Assembly: GCF_007991655.1 (NCBI RefSeq)
Contig: NZ_BJYT01000033.1
Location: 1-45,783 of the forward strand
DNA: 45,783 nucleotides
Source of the DNA: Segetibacter aerophilus
GTDB lineage: Bacteria; Bacteroidota; Bacteroidia; Chitinophagales; Chitinophagaceae
Direction: 5' to 3'
Of the stretch, positions 23,812 to 34,900 are shown one piece after another; positions within the stretch are counted from its first letter, which is position 1, and every line of letters begins with the position of its first letter. Below the pieces are notes generated by a model that saw only the letters and a program-made list of their open reading frames with translations, made no database searches and was not told the origin of the DNA. Made by a program: the position numbers and the translations under genes.

Positions 23812-25325
23812 TGCGTATACAGGGGTTTTGACATCCATGGAAATTTAATTATACTGAAGCTCCATGGCAGGCTGTCGATGAGTATATCGTATCCTTTAGA
23901 ATCCGTGTGCAACTGCCATCCCCCGTCGTCATTTATCAGCCTACCCTGCCGCTGCAGGAAAGTGGTTCGGAAACCATCGATGCTTGTATTTTTAAGTATG
24001 TTCCAATGATGAATAATTGTTTGAAGAAACTCTACGCCAGCTTCTTTTTCGTGTGGTGCTAATGATAGCCTAACATCGCATATTTCGAATGGATGAACCC
24101 CAGCGAATATTTTATTTAATAGTAACCCATATTCGTGAACCTTGTGTTCACCCCATATCAGCCAGTCAAGCCATAATATGATCTTATGTCTTGCTGATTC
24201 GTCCGCCGTCGCCTGACCCTTTACCCAGCCTAATTGATGAAAATATCTTTGTAGCAGTGCTGCATTTAATAATACCAAACCGCCGTTGTCGATGAAATAC
24301 CGATTCTGGTCATAGTCCTCTGCATCAGCAAGACTGCTTTCATCATCATAACTTGCTTCACTTTTATTAGCTGGCAACTCCGGGGAACTGATGCTATCAT
24401 TCCCGGCTTTTTCAAACTTCTGTCCGCGAGGCAATTCTTTTGCAATCACTAATCGCGATGCCTGTTCCAGTGCAGATCTATACAGCTCCCGCCGAGAAGG
24501 GGAAGTTTCTGCTGAGATGACAATCTCGATCTGTCCAACTATTGCTGCCAGCGTTTGTGCATCATATTTAATAAGAACAATTAATAATTGCTTAATGAAT
24601 ACCATATCATAATCCTTCCCTGTTTTGATGGACTCATGTAAGCTTGTCAGCATCGTGACTGCGAGCTCCGTTTCGGAGATTCTTATACGCGCTGCATTTA
24701 ATTGATTTTTTATTGTTACGACTATCTCTTCCACCGCAACCGTTTGATCTCTGCCCACTATCTTTTCCCCAAGTAAACGAATAGTGGGAAAACTAAAAGC
24801 GGTTGCCAAGCGTTCAACAACATGCCGCCGGGACAGTTGTAACAGGATGGATCTTTTGAACGGCACTATTTCGTTTTCTAATATTTCCACCAGCAGCACC
24901 TCCATGTCGGGTTTCCCATAAATATTCCATGGTAGGGATCCGGTGACCAGGTAGTGGAGAAGTGTCTCAATTCCTGATCCGATATTTTCAGGCGCCAACG
25001 CGTGTTGCGGTTGTTCAGTAAACGCCTGCCGTTTTTCTACGCCATTTATATGCGCCAGCTTATCCGCAAGCACTTCTTCCAGTTGGTTCCTGATCAGTTC
25101 TTCAATACTACCAAAATTGTCAGCCTCTAAATGACCAAGATCCAGTTCGAGTTGATCGATCCGTATCTTCCACGGAACATAATCATATTGAGCGAACACT
25201 TGTGTTAACAACGATTCTGTTTTAATGCTGCTTATCTTATCGGTAAACTCATGGGCAGCTTCTTCAGTTGAGGCGTAAGCATCGAAGCATACTGTCTGAA
25301 TGATATGATTATTATGCGGAGGCAT
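23793..25325 (-). CDS. Contractile injection system tape measure protein (Afp14-like)
   Basis: A 510-aa protein. The N-terminus H-I-I-Q-T-V-C-F-D-A-Y-A-S, followed by I-R-I-D-Q-L-E-L-D-L-G-H-L near residues 56-68, is the signature of the CIS_TMP family. The rest is mainly helical, with Leu-rich segments and a central acidic stretch near 310-345. Tape measure proteins sit in the lumen of the tube and set particle length, so particle length should scale with this protein. The gene lies between the 1085-aa baseplate-associated gene (2 bases before) and the ATPase gene (overlapping), as in other eCIS clusters. Confidence 0.85.
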   Translation of the reverse strand: MPPHNNHIIQTVCFDAYASTEEAAHEFTDKISSIKTESLLTQVFAQYDYVPWKIRIDQLELDLGHLEADNFGSIEELIRNQLEEVLADKLAHINGVEKRQAFTEQPQHALAPENIGSGIETLLHYLVTGSLPWNIYGKPDMEVLLVEILENEIVPFKRSILLQLSRRHVVERLATAFSFPTIRLLGEKIVGRDQTVAVEEIVVTIKNQLNAARIRISETELAVTMLTSLHESIKTGKDYDMVFIKQLLIVLIKYDAQTLAAIVGQIEIVISAETSPSRRELYRSALEQASRLVIAKELPRGQKFEKAGNDSISSPELPANKSEASYDDESSLADAEDYDQNRYFIDNGGLVLLNAALLQRYFHQLGWVKGQATADESARHKIILWLDWLIWGEHKVHEYGLLLNKIFAGVHPFEICDVRLSLAPHEKEAGVEFLQTIIHHWNILKNTSIDGFRTTFLQRQGRLINDDGGWQLHTDSKGYDILIDSLPWSFSIIKFPWMSKPLYTQWQTRT

Positions 25326-25327
25326 GA

Positions 25328-28300
25328 TTATCTGATAAAGTTTTTCAGTGCATTGAAATCAATCCCCTCCGCGAAGCTTCCGATATTGCCGAAAAGTTTT
25401 ACATCCTCCAGTCCTTTGATGTCGATCAGAGGTGCTTTCTGCAGTTTCACTTCTGGGTTTGTTCGACTATTCACTTGCAGTACTGTTCGTTTGTACCCTT
25501 TTCTTTCAACTGTTATCACCTCGCCGGCTCTCAAGCCACTAATCTTATATTGACCTCTTTCATCAGTTACTGCTTCTTTTTCTGTGCTGGTTGTCAATTT
25601 CACGTCCCTCAAAGGCTGACCCTGGTCATCGGTGATAACACCTGTTAATGTATCAGTTCGTAGTTTATCTTTTTTATCAATAACGTTTACGTAGACCGAG
25701 TTTCTTGAGGAGGTACCGCCTGCTTCGAGTATAAACGGTATTTCTTCGACACCCGGCGTTTTCGCATTGATTACTTTTATGTACGACAAACCGCTCTTGT
25801 CTTTATATATGCCGAACTCGTTGCCGGTAGGCGTAGTGTATACTTTCACTCTTTCACCGCCGACGACTCTTGTCCTGAAGTCGCCTTCAAATTTCATTTC
25901 GGGTTTTGTTTTTTTCAGCGCTTCTTTGTCGTAAGGATAGAAAGGTTTCACCCTTCCTTCCACGGGTACATTGAATTCTTCCATTTTTGCTCCGGCGACC
26001 CTTCCGATTATCACCAGGAATATAATTCCCTCAACAATCTTTTCTTCGAAATCACCAGTCAGTTCATAAAACAATTTAAATATCCCGTCCTTGTTAGGAT
26101 TCTCATTTATGAAGTATTCCATTACAAGCTTATCCGATTGCCATGTTACTTGCAGATCATTAAAAGGCGTTCCTTTTTCGTCCACAACCTTTACTTTGAT
26201 ATCGATCCTGGTGTCGCCCTTATAGAAGCCCATGTCATCCAGCTCGAGTACGTATTCTTTTTTTAAAGGATCAAAGAACGCTTTCTGCTTAATCAATGCT
26301 TTTTCCGTTTTATAGTTGTAGTCCACAACCATAATAATCGGTTTCTCGAGTGGGGATACCAGCGCCAGGTTCTTTCCATCGCAAGGCGCCGTTTTGCAAT
26401 CGCACGAGCAACCCAATAGGTCAGGCATATTGAAATCCGCAACGACAGTATTGGTACCGGTGTCCGTTACCAGCAGAAAAGTTTCACCTCGCCTTACACC
26501 TGCGAGATGTTCCAGGCCGGTAGTTTTGCCAGCTAGCAATTTCAAACTACTGGTTTCGGTTTGCTTTAACAATGCAAGCCTGTACTGAAAGAAATACCAA
26601 ATTTTATATATCGGTGCAAAGAAGATGAGGTTGAGAATAGTAAGTACTATATTAAATGCCTGCGTGGCATTTGTTGTATTGCTTTTCAAACCATTGGCAT
26701 ATAGCTCAAGAAAAGCTTCCCATATCAGTAGGTAGGCGATTTTAAATTTATCATAAGGGAACTTGTTAATACAACGAATTTCTTTCAGCAACTTAGCCAT
26801 AGTGTCGATCCCCATCTTAAAATCCTGGAAGAACTTTTTCGTTTCGGGACTTCCTCCACTGCCGGTAAAAATCGGTTCTACAAAAGCCAGCCATCTTTGA
26901 ATTTCCTTAAGATAACCAAGTACCCGATCGCGATAGTAATTGTATTCTTCATCAAGATCAGTGTACGAGCAATTTACTGTTTTAGTATCTGGTTGAATGG
27001 AGATAGCTGTGACAGAAAAAGGAAGATTATAAGTGGTGCGCAAGGTGTCGATGGCAGCTTTGACATTTATGGGATTGCTTCCAATATGTCCCTCGATCCT
27101 GTAAAAATCATTTTTGGAAGTATCTTCTTCCAACAACTGATCTTGCGAAAATGGAAGTTTATAACCTTTTATCCGGCTGATCTTATTGCGGCGCGTGGCA
27201 TCATAGTTCCAGACACGTCTGATATTCTCTATTGCCGCCTGCAGGTAGAAGTAGGGAATAGCACGATCACCGAGCGACCGGTCGTAGTCTTTGCTTGGCG
27301 TCACCTTAATAATGATATCATTAGCAGCAGGTGCACTGAAATTTGCGATTATCCTTATCAATCGTTTGAACAGACTCTGCGTTTTCTCATACAGCATGAA
27401 TTGACCATCCATTACTGGTGAGGGAACGAAATAGTGACGGTATTTAAAGTTGGTTTCATTGTATTTTACTTCATGATAACAGGATAGCGTATCGTTTGTA
27501 GTTGGCCGGCCAAGCATAACATGAAAAGGATGTATGAACTCGTTTCCGCCGCATTCACCAACTAAATCACTTACTGCCGCGTATAGTTCGTTATAAGCAT
27601 CTACCACATCCCTCAGAAAGTCGTAGAGGTATTGCATATAGATATTATTCGCCGCATTGTTTCGAAACGCCTGCGACTGCGATTGAAGGAAGCTGCCTAG
27701 GTTTTGTCCTGCCAATGCCGGCACCTCGATTTTCATGCAATTGAATTGCGTATCGAATATCCACGGGAACTTTGCAACGAGGTTGTTGATGGTGGTGGAC
27801 ATGATGGCAAGTTCAGGATCGAGGCACGGTGCTTTAAAGAGGTCTACAAGCTGCGCCTGTGTACTCACATTCATGAGATTCGCTGCCTTGAAAAGATTTT
27901 TAAGATAGAGGTAGTCGGTCTCAAACAGTAAACTTTGCTTTGCCTTTGCTGACCGGCCCGGTTCAGTAAAAAATGGTTGCGTATCAGGAGCATTAAGTAT
28001 GTCATCGATCACCGCAATGGGAACCAATAACGGACGCGGCGTGTATTGGTAGATTTTCCCCTTATCATCACAACTCTCATCAAGACATTTTGCGATATTC
28101 AGCGCCTCAATATCATATAACAGTATCAACACCCGGTTGGTCTTGTTCGCATCAGTAAGGATGGCTTTTGTAGGACTTGTTTCAGAATCAAATACATCTT
28201 TGGTGATCAATTCGTAGATAGCAGGATTACCAGCGCCGACCACCGTCTTAAATGGTTCAAAATCCTTCAGGCGGGTAAAATTTCTGCGGTGGGTGTAAGG

Positions 28301-28585
28301 GATCAACACACCTGCTGTGTCTACCGGTTGTTTGAAAACGATCAGGTAGCCCGCAGACGTGACAGCACATCCATCATCAATCAATACTTCAGCATTGCCT
28401 GCTGCAATTGGCTTCCAACTGAAGGTTAGTGCACATACAATACCACTTCCGATCAACTTGTTCCGGGTATAGCGTTCCTGCTGGTAGAGATAGGATGCGA
28501 GTTCATTCAGGTGATTATACGTCAATACCTGGTTGGCCTGGAAAAAAGGCATGGTGTTAATCGGGTCCATCAGTTTGAGTGCCAT
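25328..28585 (-). CDS. Large eCIS structural protein with carboxypeptidase-regulatory-like C-terminus
   Basis: A 1085-aa protein. The start (M-P-F-F-Q-A-N-Q-V-L-T-Y-N-H-L-N-E-L and Y-L-Y-Q-Q-E-R near 13-38) resembles the N-terminal block of proteins at the baseplate end of Bacteroidota eCIS clusters. One hydrophobic stretch lies near 645-665, and a cysteine cluster G-C-S-C-D-C-K-T-A-P-C near 725-735 could bind metal. Residues ~990-1060 form a carboxypeptidase-regulatory-like (Ig-type) domain: L-T-G-V-I-T-D-D-Q-G-Q-P-L, then D-E-R-G-Q-Y-K-I-S-G-L and V-E-R-K-G-Y. Such domains are common in surface adhesins and TonB receptors. It could be the fibre or target-binding part (Afp13 position), but this is inference. 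Immediately follows the second J-like gene by 11 bases. Confidence 0.7.
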   Translation of the reverse strand: MALKLMDPINTMPFFQANQVLTYNHLNELASYLYQQERYTRNKLIGSGIVCALTFSWKPIAAGNAEVLIDDGCAVTSAGYLIVFKQPVDTAGVLIPYTHRRNFTRLKDFEPFKTVVGAGNPAIYELITKDVFDSETSPTKAILTDANKTNRVLILLYDIEALNIAKCLDESCDDKGKIYQYTPRPLLVPIAVIDDILNAPDTQPFFTEPGRSAKAKQSLLFETDYLYLKNLFKAANLMNVSTQAQLVDLFKAPCLDPELAIMSTTINNLVAKFPWIFDTQFNCMKIEVPALAGQNLGSFLQSQSQAFRNNAANNIYMQYLYDFLRDVVDAYNELYAAVSDLVGECGGNEFIHPFHVMLGRPTTNDTLSCYHEVKYNETNFKYRHYFVPSPVMDGQFMLYEKTQSLFKRLIRIIANFSAPAANDIIIKVTPSKDYDRSLGDRAIPYFYLQAAIENIRRVWNYDATRRNKISRIKGYKLPFSQDQLLEEDTSKNDFYRIEGHIGSNPINVKAAIDTLRTTYNLPFSVTAISIQPDTKTVNCSYTDLDEEYNYYRDRVLGYLKEIQRWLAFVEPIFTGSGGSPETKKFFQDFKMGIDTMAKLLKEIRCINKFPYDKFKIAYLLIWEAFLELYANGLKSNTTNATQAFNIVLTILNLIFFAPIYKIWYFFQYRLALLKQTETSSLKLLAGKTTGLEHLAGVRRGETFLLVTDTGTNTVVADFNMPDLLGCSCDCKTAPCDGKNLALVSPLEKPIIMVVDYNYKTEKALIKQKAFFDPLKKEYVLELDDMGFYKGDTRIDIKVKVVDEKGTPFNDLQVTWQSDKLVMEYFINENPNKDGIFKLFYELTGDFEEKIVEGIIFLVIIGRVAGAKMEEFNVPVEGRVKPFYPYDKEALKKTKPEMKFEGDFRTRVVGGERVKVYTTPTGNEFGIYKDKSGLSYIKVINAKTPGVEEIPFILEAGGTSSRNSVYVNVIDKKDKLRTDTLTGVITDDQGQPLRDVKLTTSTEKEAVTDERGQYKISGLRAGEVITVERKGYKRTVLQVNSRTNPEVKLQKAPLIDIKGLEDVKLFGNIGSFAEGIDFNALKNFIR

Positions 28586-28596
28586 TTCTACTTCAA

Positions 28597-31500
28597 TTAA
28601 AAGGTTCCTAATATAGTTTGACTCAAGATCACAGGGTTGTCGGTGGAAGGATTATCGCAATCATGCAAATGACCCACGGGATAAACATTCGTCATTGTGT
28701 TCATCGTCTTGATAAGGTCTCTCAGCTTTATTCTCAGCACATTCATATTGGGCTTGTAATTTTTATTCTCGGCAAACCATTCGGTGTATGCTTTTTCAAA
28801 GCGATGCATATCATACATGCTTACCCAACAGAATTTCGGAAGTATATGAGCCGGTGTTTCGCGGTGAATGGTGTCTTCAGCAAATGCACGAAAATCCATA
28901 TTGCGGAATCGCTGTGTCCAGTATGGAAGGATCACGCTGATGCGGAAGCTATAATAATCTGTTACGGGGCAGTCACAGTCGGGATTAAGATCAGCACACA
29001 AGGGGAAGAAACCTTCGGCAAGGTCAGCAGCCGTGATATGTTGCATTGTTGGCAATGCACGAAGCAATAAGTGATCAATTACTTTCATGCCTTCATCAAC
29101 AAATATTTTTTTCACCGACTTGATTGCCTCCTGTGCCAATAATGGGGTTGCATAGACCGGTGTAGACACCGCATAAGGAGTAACCGCCCCCATACTTTCT
29201 TTTACTTCGATCCGATGACCGCCGCCAAAAGGTTTCACTTCGAAATAAACATTTTCCGTATCCGGATTGTCTTCATCAATCATCAATTCCACGATCTTTT
29301 CCATGGCAGCGAACGCTAACTTGTCAGTAGCATACAGGTTCACCGAAACTAGCTGGTGAGCGCCGTCGTATTGTACCACGAACTGGAACTGCAAACCGGA
29401 CGGCAACACAAAAAACTTATTCAACGCCAGGTTGGAGTTATCGTGGATATTCATTCCAAGCATTAACGACGTTCGTTTATGCAACCCTGTTGGATTAGAT
29501 GGATGCGGCATCTTATACGTATCGTATTCGAGCACATCATCAGCGGTTAAAGTCGCTGGAGGAATGGGTGCGATTGCACATTCGCCGGTAGGACAACATT
29601 TATAATACTGTCCTTTACCCCGGTTATAACTTAGTATGTGGTATTGTTGTAAGAAATTGAATTTATCATTGGCAATCTCTTCTGCTGTCTTCTTGCTGTT
29701 ACTTTCCAGCATATTGCCGGTAAATTTGTACATCATGGCGGCGTAATCGCTAAAGCTTTCAGCAAAGCGTGCGAGCAGGTGATCCAGAAAGCGGTTTCTT
29801 CTGTCCAGCTTATCATCTTCAGGCTCTGTGAGTTCTTCCAGCGTTGTGCGGTAAGCATTCTTCTTACCGTTGGCAAATGCTTTCCACTGTACAGCGTATG
29901 CATCGGTATCATCAATGTCAACTGTCGTTAGCAAGCTAGGGGTTGCAAAGTCTTTTATCAGGGCAGCAGTACCATAGAAATTCAAATTTTCTGAATCTGG
30001 CATCTGCGGTGCAGGTGGAGGTGCATTGGAATAAAAATTGTCATCTTCAGTTAAATCCGGTATTGGTGTATCATAAACCGGTTGAGAAAAATAAGTTTTA
30101 TTGTTGCTGTTACCGGTGGCATAGAGATTCTTTATTTCATCCAGCTGCGATAAATAGTTGGCAAGTATCTGGTCAAAAAATAAAAGATAACCCTTGAGCT
30201 GTTTAATCTTCGTTTTGCGAATGATGTCTGCATCAGAAGGGATACCATCACGGTTAACGCCATACACAAAAGGAAATTCATTTTGTACTGAATAGTACTC
30301 GTCAAGTTTATAATTCTGACCGATGGGTGGGAGTATGTCGTTAATGATGGCGAGATCTGGATTTATTCTGGGCTTGGATAAGCTTGCTTTTAGATCGTTA
30401 TAAATACGGTTTGCTACCTGTTTGTCTGCAATGATGGGCATGTTGCCTTTGTAAAAAGTAATCTTCGAGCGAAGGCGGTCCAGATTGAGGTGGAATTCGC
30501 TAATCGGCAGCGTGACGCTGTTGATCTTATCCTGGTTCAATACCAGTTTCCAAAACTCACCTTCAGTAAGTGGAATACCATTGTAGTAATTGGTGATCTG
30601 GAGGTATTTGATCGTCTTTACTCCAGGGATGCTCATAATAATATTGTAAAGATCGGATACATGAATCTCTGAAAAAAGTGAACGCTTTCGCAGGTCTTCA
30701 TCCAGTATAAATCCGTGCCTGAGTAGCGGCCCCTCGAATATGATCTCTGAAGGATATCCTTTTTGAAGCAGTTCCTTCAATAGATAAAAGCGAACCGGAG
30801 GCGAGAAGAAAACATCAATAGCGAAATATACCTGTCCCAGTATTTCTTCGAGGTCAACCGCATTGTCAGTTTCTATATTAGCGCAAACGGCAATTTCCTG
30901 CGAAGGCACAATACCAATTTTGATCACATCTTCGCAGAGGTTGCGGATGTGTTCGTACATGCAATAGACTTCATCAATGATTGAGGATACCTTCTTCACT
31001 TTGGCACTGAATACCGAAAGGATCTTTGCGATTACATCGGCCTTCACAACCGGGTTAGCCGATGAAAGGTGAGCCCACATCGCCGTTTTTAGCGTAGATA
31101 TAAGATCGCCGGTATGAACGGGTTGCACGTGAAACGCCACTTTAGGTATGCTGATCTGCTGCAGCCCCGGGTTCAGCACCAGGTCGAAGGTGTTTTTTGA
31201 AAAGTCGACACCAGAGACTGTGTAGTTCATTATACTACCTCCAGCGATTTTTTCTATACCCGTATTAACGCCTTGTTTGCCGGGATAGACTTTTCCCATG
31301 TTCAATGGAAAAATAAAACGAACCAATGCCCTACGCACACCAGTAATCGGGTCTCTCATTTCCCAGTCAACACTTAGTATGTTTAAGTCGCCAAGAACTG
31401 CGTCTTCTTCTAGGAGCAGGTTGAAATGATAAAGCCCGTTGATATTTCTTGGTTCAAAACCGACTTCAAATTCTGCATTCAGGTCTATACTTCCCGGTAT

Positions 31501-31917
31501 CGGGTTGCATTTGATAAAATATGCGGGATTGACAAGAGGGCTTGAACATACGGTATCTGTATACGGAAGTATCCAGGCATTCTCAACTCCTTCCACGTCG
31601 ATGCTCTTTTTTCGCAAGTCATCAAAGGTTACGGGATTGCAGGGCAATATCTCGCGGGCGGTGAAAAAATCTTTAACGGTATCGGTGGTTATTCTTGCCA
31701 GTATATCTTCCATCGGCATATCAGTGCGATAGGCAAGATCGGTGATTACATATTCAAGCAATTCCATCGTAGTGATACCCGGGTCATGCGTGTTGTAGTC
31801 TGTCCAGATATCCTTCGAGAACTGCTCGATATATTTCAGTCCCAGCAACCGAAGTGCTTCGTAATCCTGCGACAGCGGTTTGGGCTTGTTTTTTATTATC
31901 GTGTACTGTTCAGCCAT
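28597..31917 (-). CDS. Baseplate J-like protein, second giant (Afp12 position)
   Basis: A 1106-aa protein. The N-terminal block W-T-D-Y-N-T-H-D-P-G-I-T-T-M-E-L-L-E and I-T-D-L-A-Y-R-T-D-M-P (residues ~37-67) is the signature of baseplate proteins seen in eCIS and related phage-like tails. A large central region follows, then a C-terminal part with P-A-H-I-L-P-K-F-C-W (baseplate wedge-like) and several cysteine groups, for example C-C-P-T-G-E-C and D-C-D-C-P. It likely forms the wedges that ring the spike. It starts 1 base after the stop of the larger J-like gene. It is longer than Afp12, as usual in Bacteroidota. No export signal is seen. Confidence 0.78.
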   Translation of the reverse strand: MAEQYTIIKNKPKPLSQDYEALRLLGLKYIEQFSKDIWTDYNTHDPGITTMELLEYVITDLAYRTDMPMEDILARITTDTVKDFFTAREILPCNPVTFDDLRKKSIDVEGVENAWILPYTDTVCSSPLVNPAYFIKCNPIPGSIDLNAEFEVGFEPRNINGLYHFNLLLEEDAVLGDLNILSVDWEMRDPITGVRRALVRFIFPLNMGKVYPGKQGVNTGIEKIAGGSIMNYTVSGVDFSKNTFDLVLNPGLQQISIPKVAFHVQPVHTGDLISTLKTAMWAHLSSANPVVKADVIAKILSVFSAKVKKVSSIIDEVYCMYEHIRNLCEDVIKIGIVPSQEIAVCANIETDNAVDLEEILGQVYFAIDVFFSPPVRFYLLKELLQKGYPSEIIFEGPLLRHGFILDEDLRKRSLFSEIHVSDLYNIIMSIPGVKTIKYLQITNYYNGIPLTEGEFWKLVLNQDKINSVTLPISEFHLNLDRLRSKITFYKGNMPIIADKQVANRIYNDLKASLSKPRINPDLAIINDILPPIGQNYKLDEYYSVQNEFPFVYGVNRDGIPSDADIIRKTKIKQLKGYLLFFDQILANYLSQLDEIKNLYATGNSNNKTYFSQPVYDTPIPDLTEDDNFYSNAPPPAPQMPDSENLNFYGTAALIKDFATPSLLTTVDIDDTDAYAVQWKAFANGKKNAYRTTLEELTEPEDDKLDRRNRFLDHLLARFAESFSDYAAMMYKFTGNMLESNSKKTAEEIANDKFNFLQQYHILSYNRGKGQYYKCCPTGECAIAPIPPATLTADDVLEYDTYKMPHPSNPTGLHKRTSLMLGMNIHDNSNLALNKFFVLPSGLQFQFVVQYDGAHQLVSVNLYATDKLAFAAMEKIVELMIDEDNPDTENVYFEVKPFGGGHRIEVKESMGAVTPYAVSTPVYATPLLAQEAIKSVKKIFVDEGMKVIDHLLLRALPTMQHITAADLAEGFFPLCADLNPDCDCPVTDYYSFRISVILPYWTQRFRNMDFRAFAEDTIHRETPAHILPKFCWVSMYDMHRFEKAYTEWFAENKNYKPNMNVLRIKLRDLIKTMNTMTNVYPVGHLHDCDNPSTDNPVILSQTILGTF

Positions 31918-31918
31918 A

Positions 31919-34900
31919 TCATGCCTTTTGAATGCTATGTGTACCAGAGGATGTTAATACCGACCTCGATGTAGTTGCTACTGCCAGTGACGGCTCTGTT
32001 GTATTCAATACGGTGAGTCCGTCCTTATGTTCTATTTCCAGGTCTTCGAGATAGTCGATGTAATGAAGCTGCTCAATGAAATACACTACCTGTGAAGCAT
32101 GCAATCTTCCGCCAAAATTGATCTTACCCGGATCACCAGTTATCCAGGGTGATAAAAAATTATTAAGATCATCAACCAATTGTGCTTCATAAAACATTTG
32201 ATCAAGACATTCTTTAACGCGGACTTTACAGGTTACTTTTATCGTTTCGTATTTCGGATTTTCGACTGCCAGCTGAGCGAGGTGGCAATGCAATGGCTTC
32301 AAATATTTATTACAGCTACCGGAATTATCGTCGCCATGAATAAAATTTCCTATGTCGGTAAGCTTCGCTGTGCTAAATGTTGGCTGGAAAATATTTCCTG
32401 CCTGCAGGTTGGTGACAAACGGCACAGGTACCAGCATAACCTGCCCTGGAATATTCTCTTTGTATTTTTTCAAACTAGTCGTGCAGTCCACTTCATAGCC
32501 AGTATGATTCAGACATTTTACCATATACACTTCCTGGAATTCGCGGAGCACCAATCGTTCATAATCCCAGATGGTGATAGCACGATGCTTATGACGTAGC
32601 CGTTCGCTTACCTGCGTATAGAACTTACTTCCCGATTCAATCTTCTTCCCACCAAATGATGCATATGGCTGGTTGACTTTTTTAACAGCAGCATCGGACT
32701 CGTACAATTTAGAAATAGTATGAGCGGGTAGCGCTTTTGCAAGATGTTCCGGATCGTTGCCATGATCTTCAAAATTTGCTTTCACAGCATTGGTAAATAG
32801 AGCAAGCACTTTCGGCAAAGCATGAGAACTTATTTTAGGATACTTAGGAAAGTCCGGTTTAATAGCAGCGCTGATCCAGGTAAAACCTGGGGGTAATTCA
32901 GTGGTTGCTGTATTTACATCCGCAGGTATCTGGAATTTCACAATTCCAGACTTTAATAAATTTTTGGTCGAGTCGCCGACCAGTAGCATATCAAAGTTCT
33001 TCCAGCCTGAAGTAGATAAATAATTCCAGATAATTGTGGGTGGGTCAACAGATATATCTTCGGTGCCCTCGTTCATCTGCAGCAGCAATGAAATTTGCTG
33101 GTTGATGACTGCATGGCTGACTCCGATCAGCAAGGCCGATTCTACCGGTTCATAAGCTAATGTTCCATCAACCTGTTTTTTTTCCGTCTCAAATGCCGGT
33201 AACAGCAACGCGTTGGTATGGGTAGGTCTTATTCCGAATGGTAAAAGATGTATGAACGCTCCCTGTTCAGGCTTATAACTAACATCCAGTTTAATGTCTT
33301 GTGTGGCAACATACTTTAACTTGATGCTTTCCAGCAATGGTGTGTACGGAGGATTAGGTAAGGTGTTATGGACATCTTTAGTAAGTGCGACTGTTTGCGC
33401 TGCAAATACCAATCCCCACTTAAAATGGCCAAATGCATCGGCGGGCGTTTTCAGCGTAAGACGGATGAATCCATCAGTAGTTCCTGTTTCAAATAATAGC
33501 GGAGCATTAGTATACGCTTCCGGGCGCTTCATTGGTTTCTTGATCGTGGTGATTGAACTATAGTTGAGCGTCTTCAGGTTGCTACCGGAAGCAACCAGTG
33601 CGCTATTGCCGGCGCCAAGAGTAGTCCATGTCTTGTTCCTGATAAATTCAACGAGAGCGGTAAAATCAGTTACTGCTCCTATCGGCAGGTACGTAGCATC
33701 CTTCATACCATCAGGAGCAGCGGTATCAGGAATCTTATACTTATAATGAGTAGTGAGATCAGGCAACCCCAGCCAGTTCAGTCTGAGTTCCAGCAGGGTA
33801 ATCTCTTTATGCACCAGTTCATGATGACCAACCAAAAACGAAGCGCCCACTTTTGGCAAGGGCCCGAAAGCCTGCACCGGTTTTACCGGGTCGAGTGTTC
33901 CTATTTCATTTTGCAGCGAAAGTGCGGTAATATCTTCAACGGTTACAGTGATGTTAATCTTGCTGATCTCTATATCCTTTAATTTTTCGTAAGCCGCGGC
34001 GGTAGCCTGGTTCAAAACAAACTTTACTACCGGGAAGATGGTGTTGAGATTGCCATCACAAACCAGGGGATCATATCCCACTACGGGTTTGAACTGGGCC
34101 AACAACACCAGGCGAATGGTAAAGGAGAGATCAGTTAAGAGAGGCGGTGTAAACGATAGTTCACTATTGTAATCGGTCACCACCCCATCATTGATGATCA
34201 GTTCTTCCCATTGTTTTTCGCCGGAACAAAAGAAGCTGAACAGGTAGAGTATATCCGTCACCGTTAGGGCATTCATTTTTGCGATGCCTGTCGGCTCGGC
34301 AAAAAAGGTGAATTCAAGAACCCGTCTTCCTTCTGTTAGATGCAACACGGGTGAAGCAATAAAAAATCCTATGGCCGCAGCATTCAGTTCATTACCAAAT
34401 CCTTTCCAGGAGGTATCTGACCCCGTAAATGCAGCACCTTTGCCATCAACAGAGTTAGCAATAGGAGATGCAGTAACTTTCTCAATTGTTCCGCTGATAC
34501 CGGACGGTTTTATGAAAATGGTTTTCAGTTGTTCAACCTTCGCCTCGTTTATGACGATCTCGTCCTCTGTATGATAAAGCAATAATTTTCCGGTACCATC
34601 CTTACCCGCATTCAATTCAGTCGCAGCTTTAATAAGATGGCTCCCGATATTTTTTGCGGGGTCAAATACGATGTGTGCCGTATCGGGAACAGCGGGCGCA
34701 GGATGTATTTGTAAAACACGGCTGTAATAATATTCAAGATGTTTGCGCGTGAATTCGTTCATGTCGGTGCGAAGTATGCCAAACAGCTTGATGAATGCAA
34801 GCATCAATCCATGATGAGCGTAGTGCGCTGAACTTCGCTCCAAACTATTTTCCAATAACTCGGTGGCCTTCGCAATTATTCTTACATAGGCTTCAAAAGC

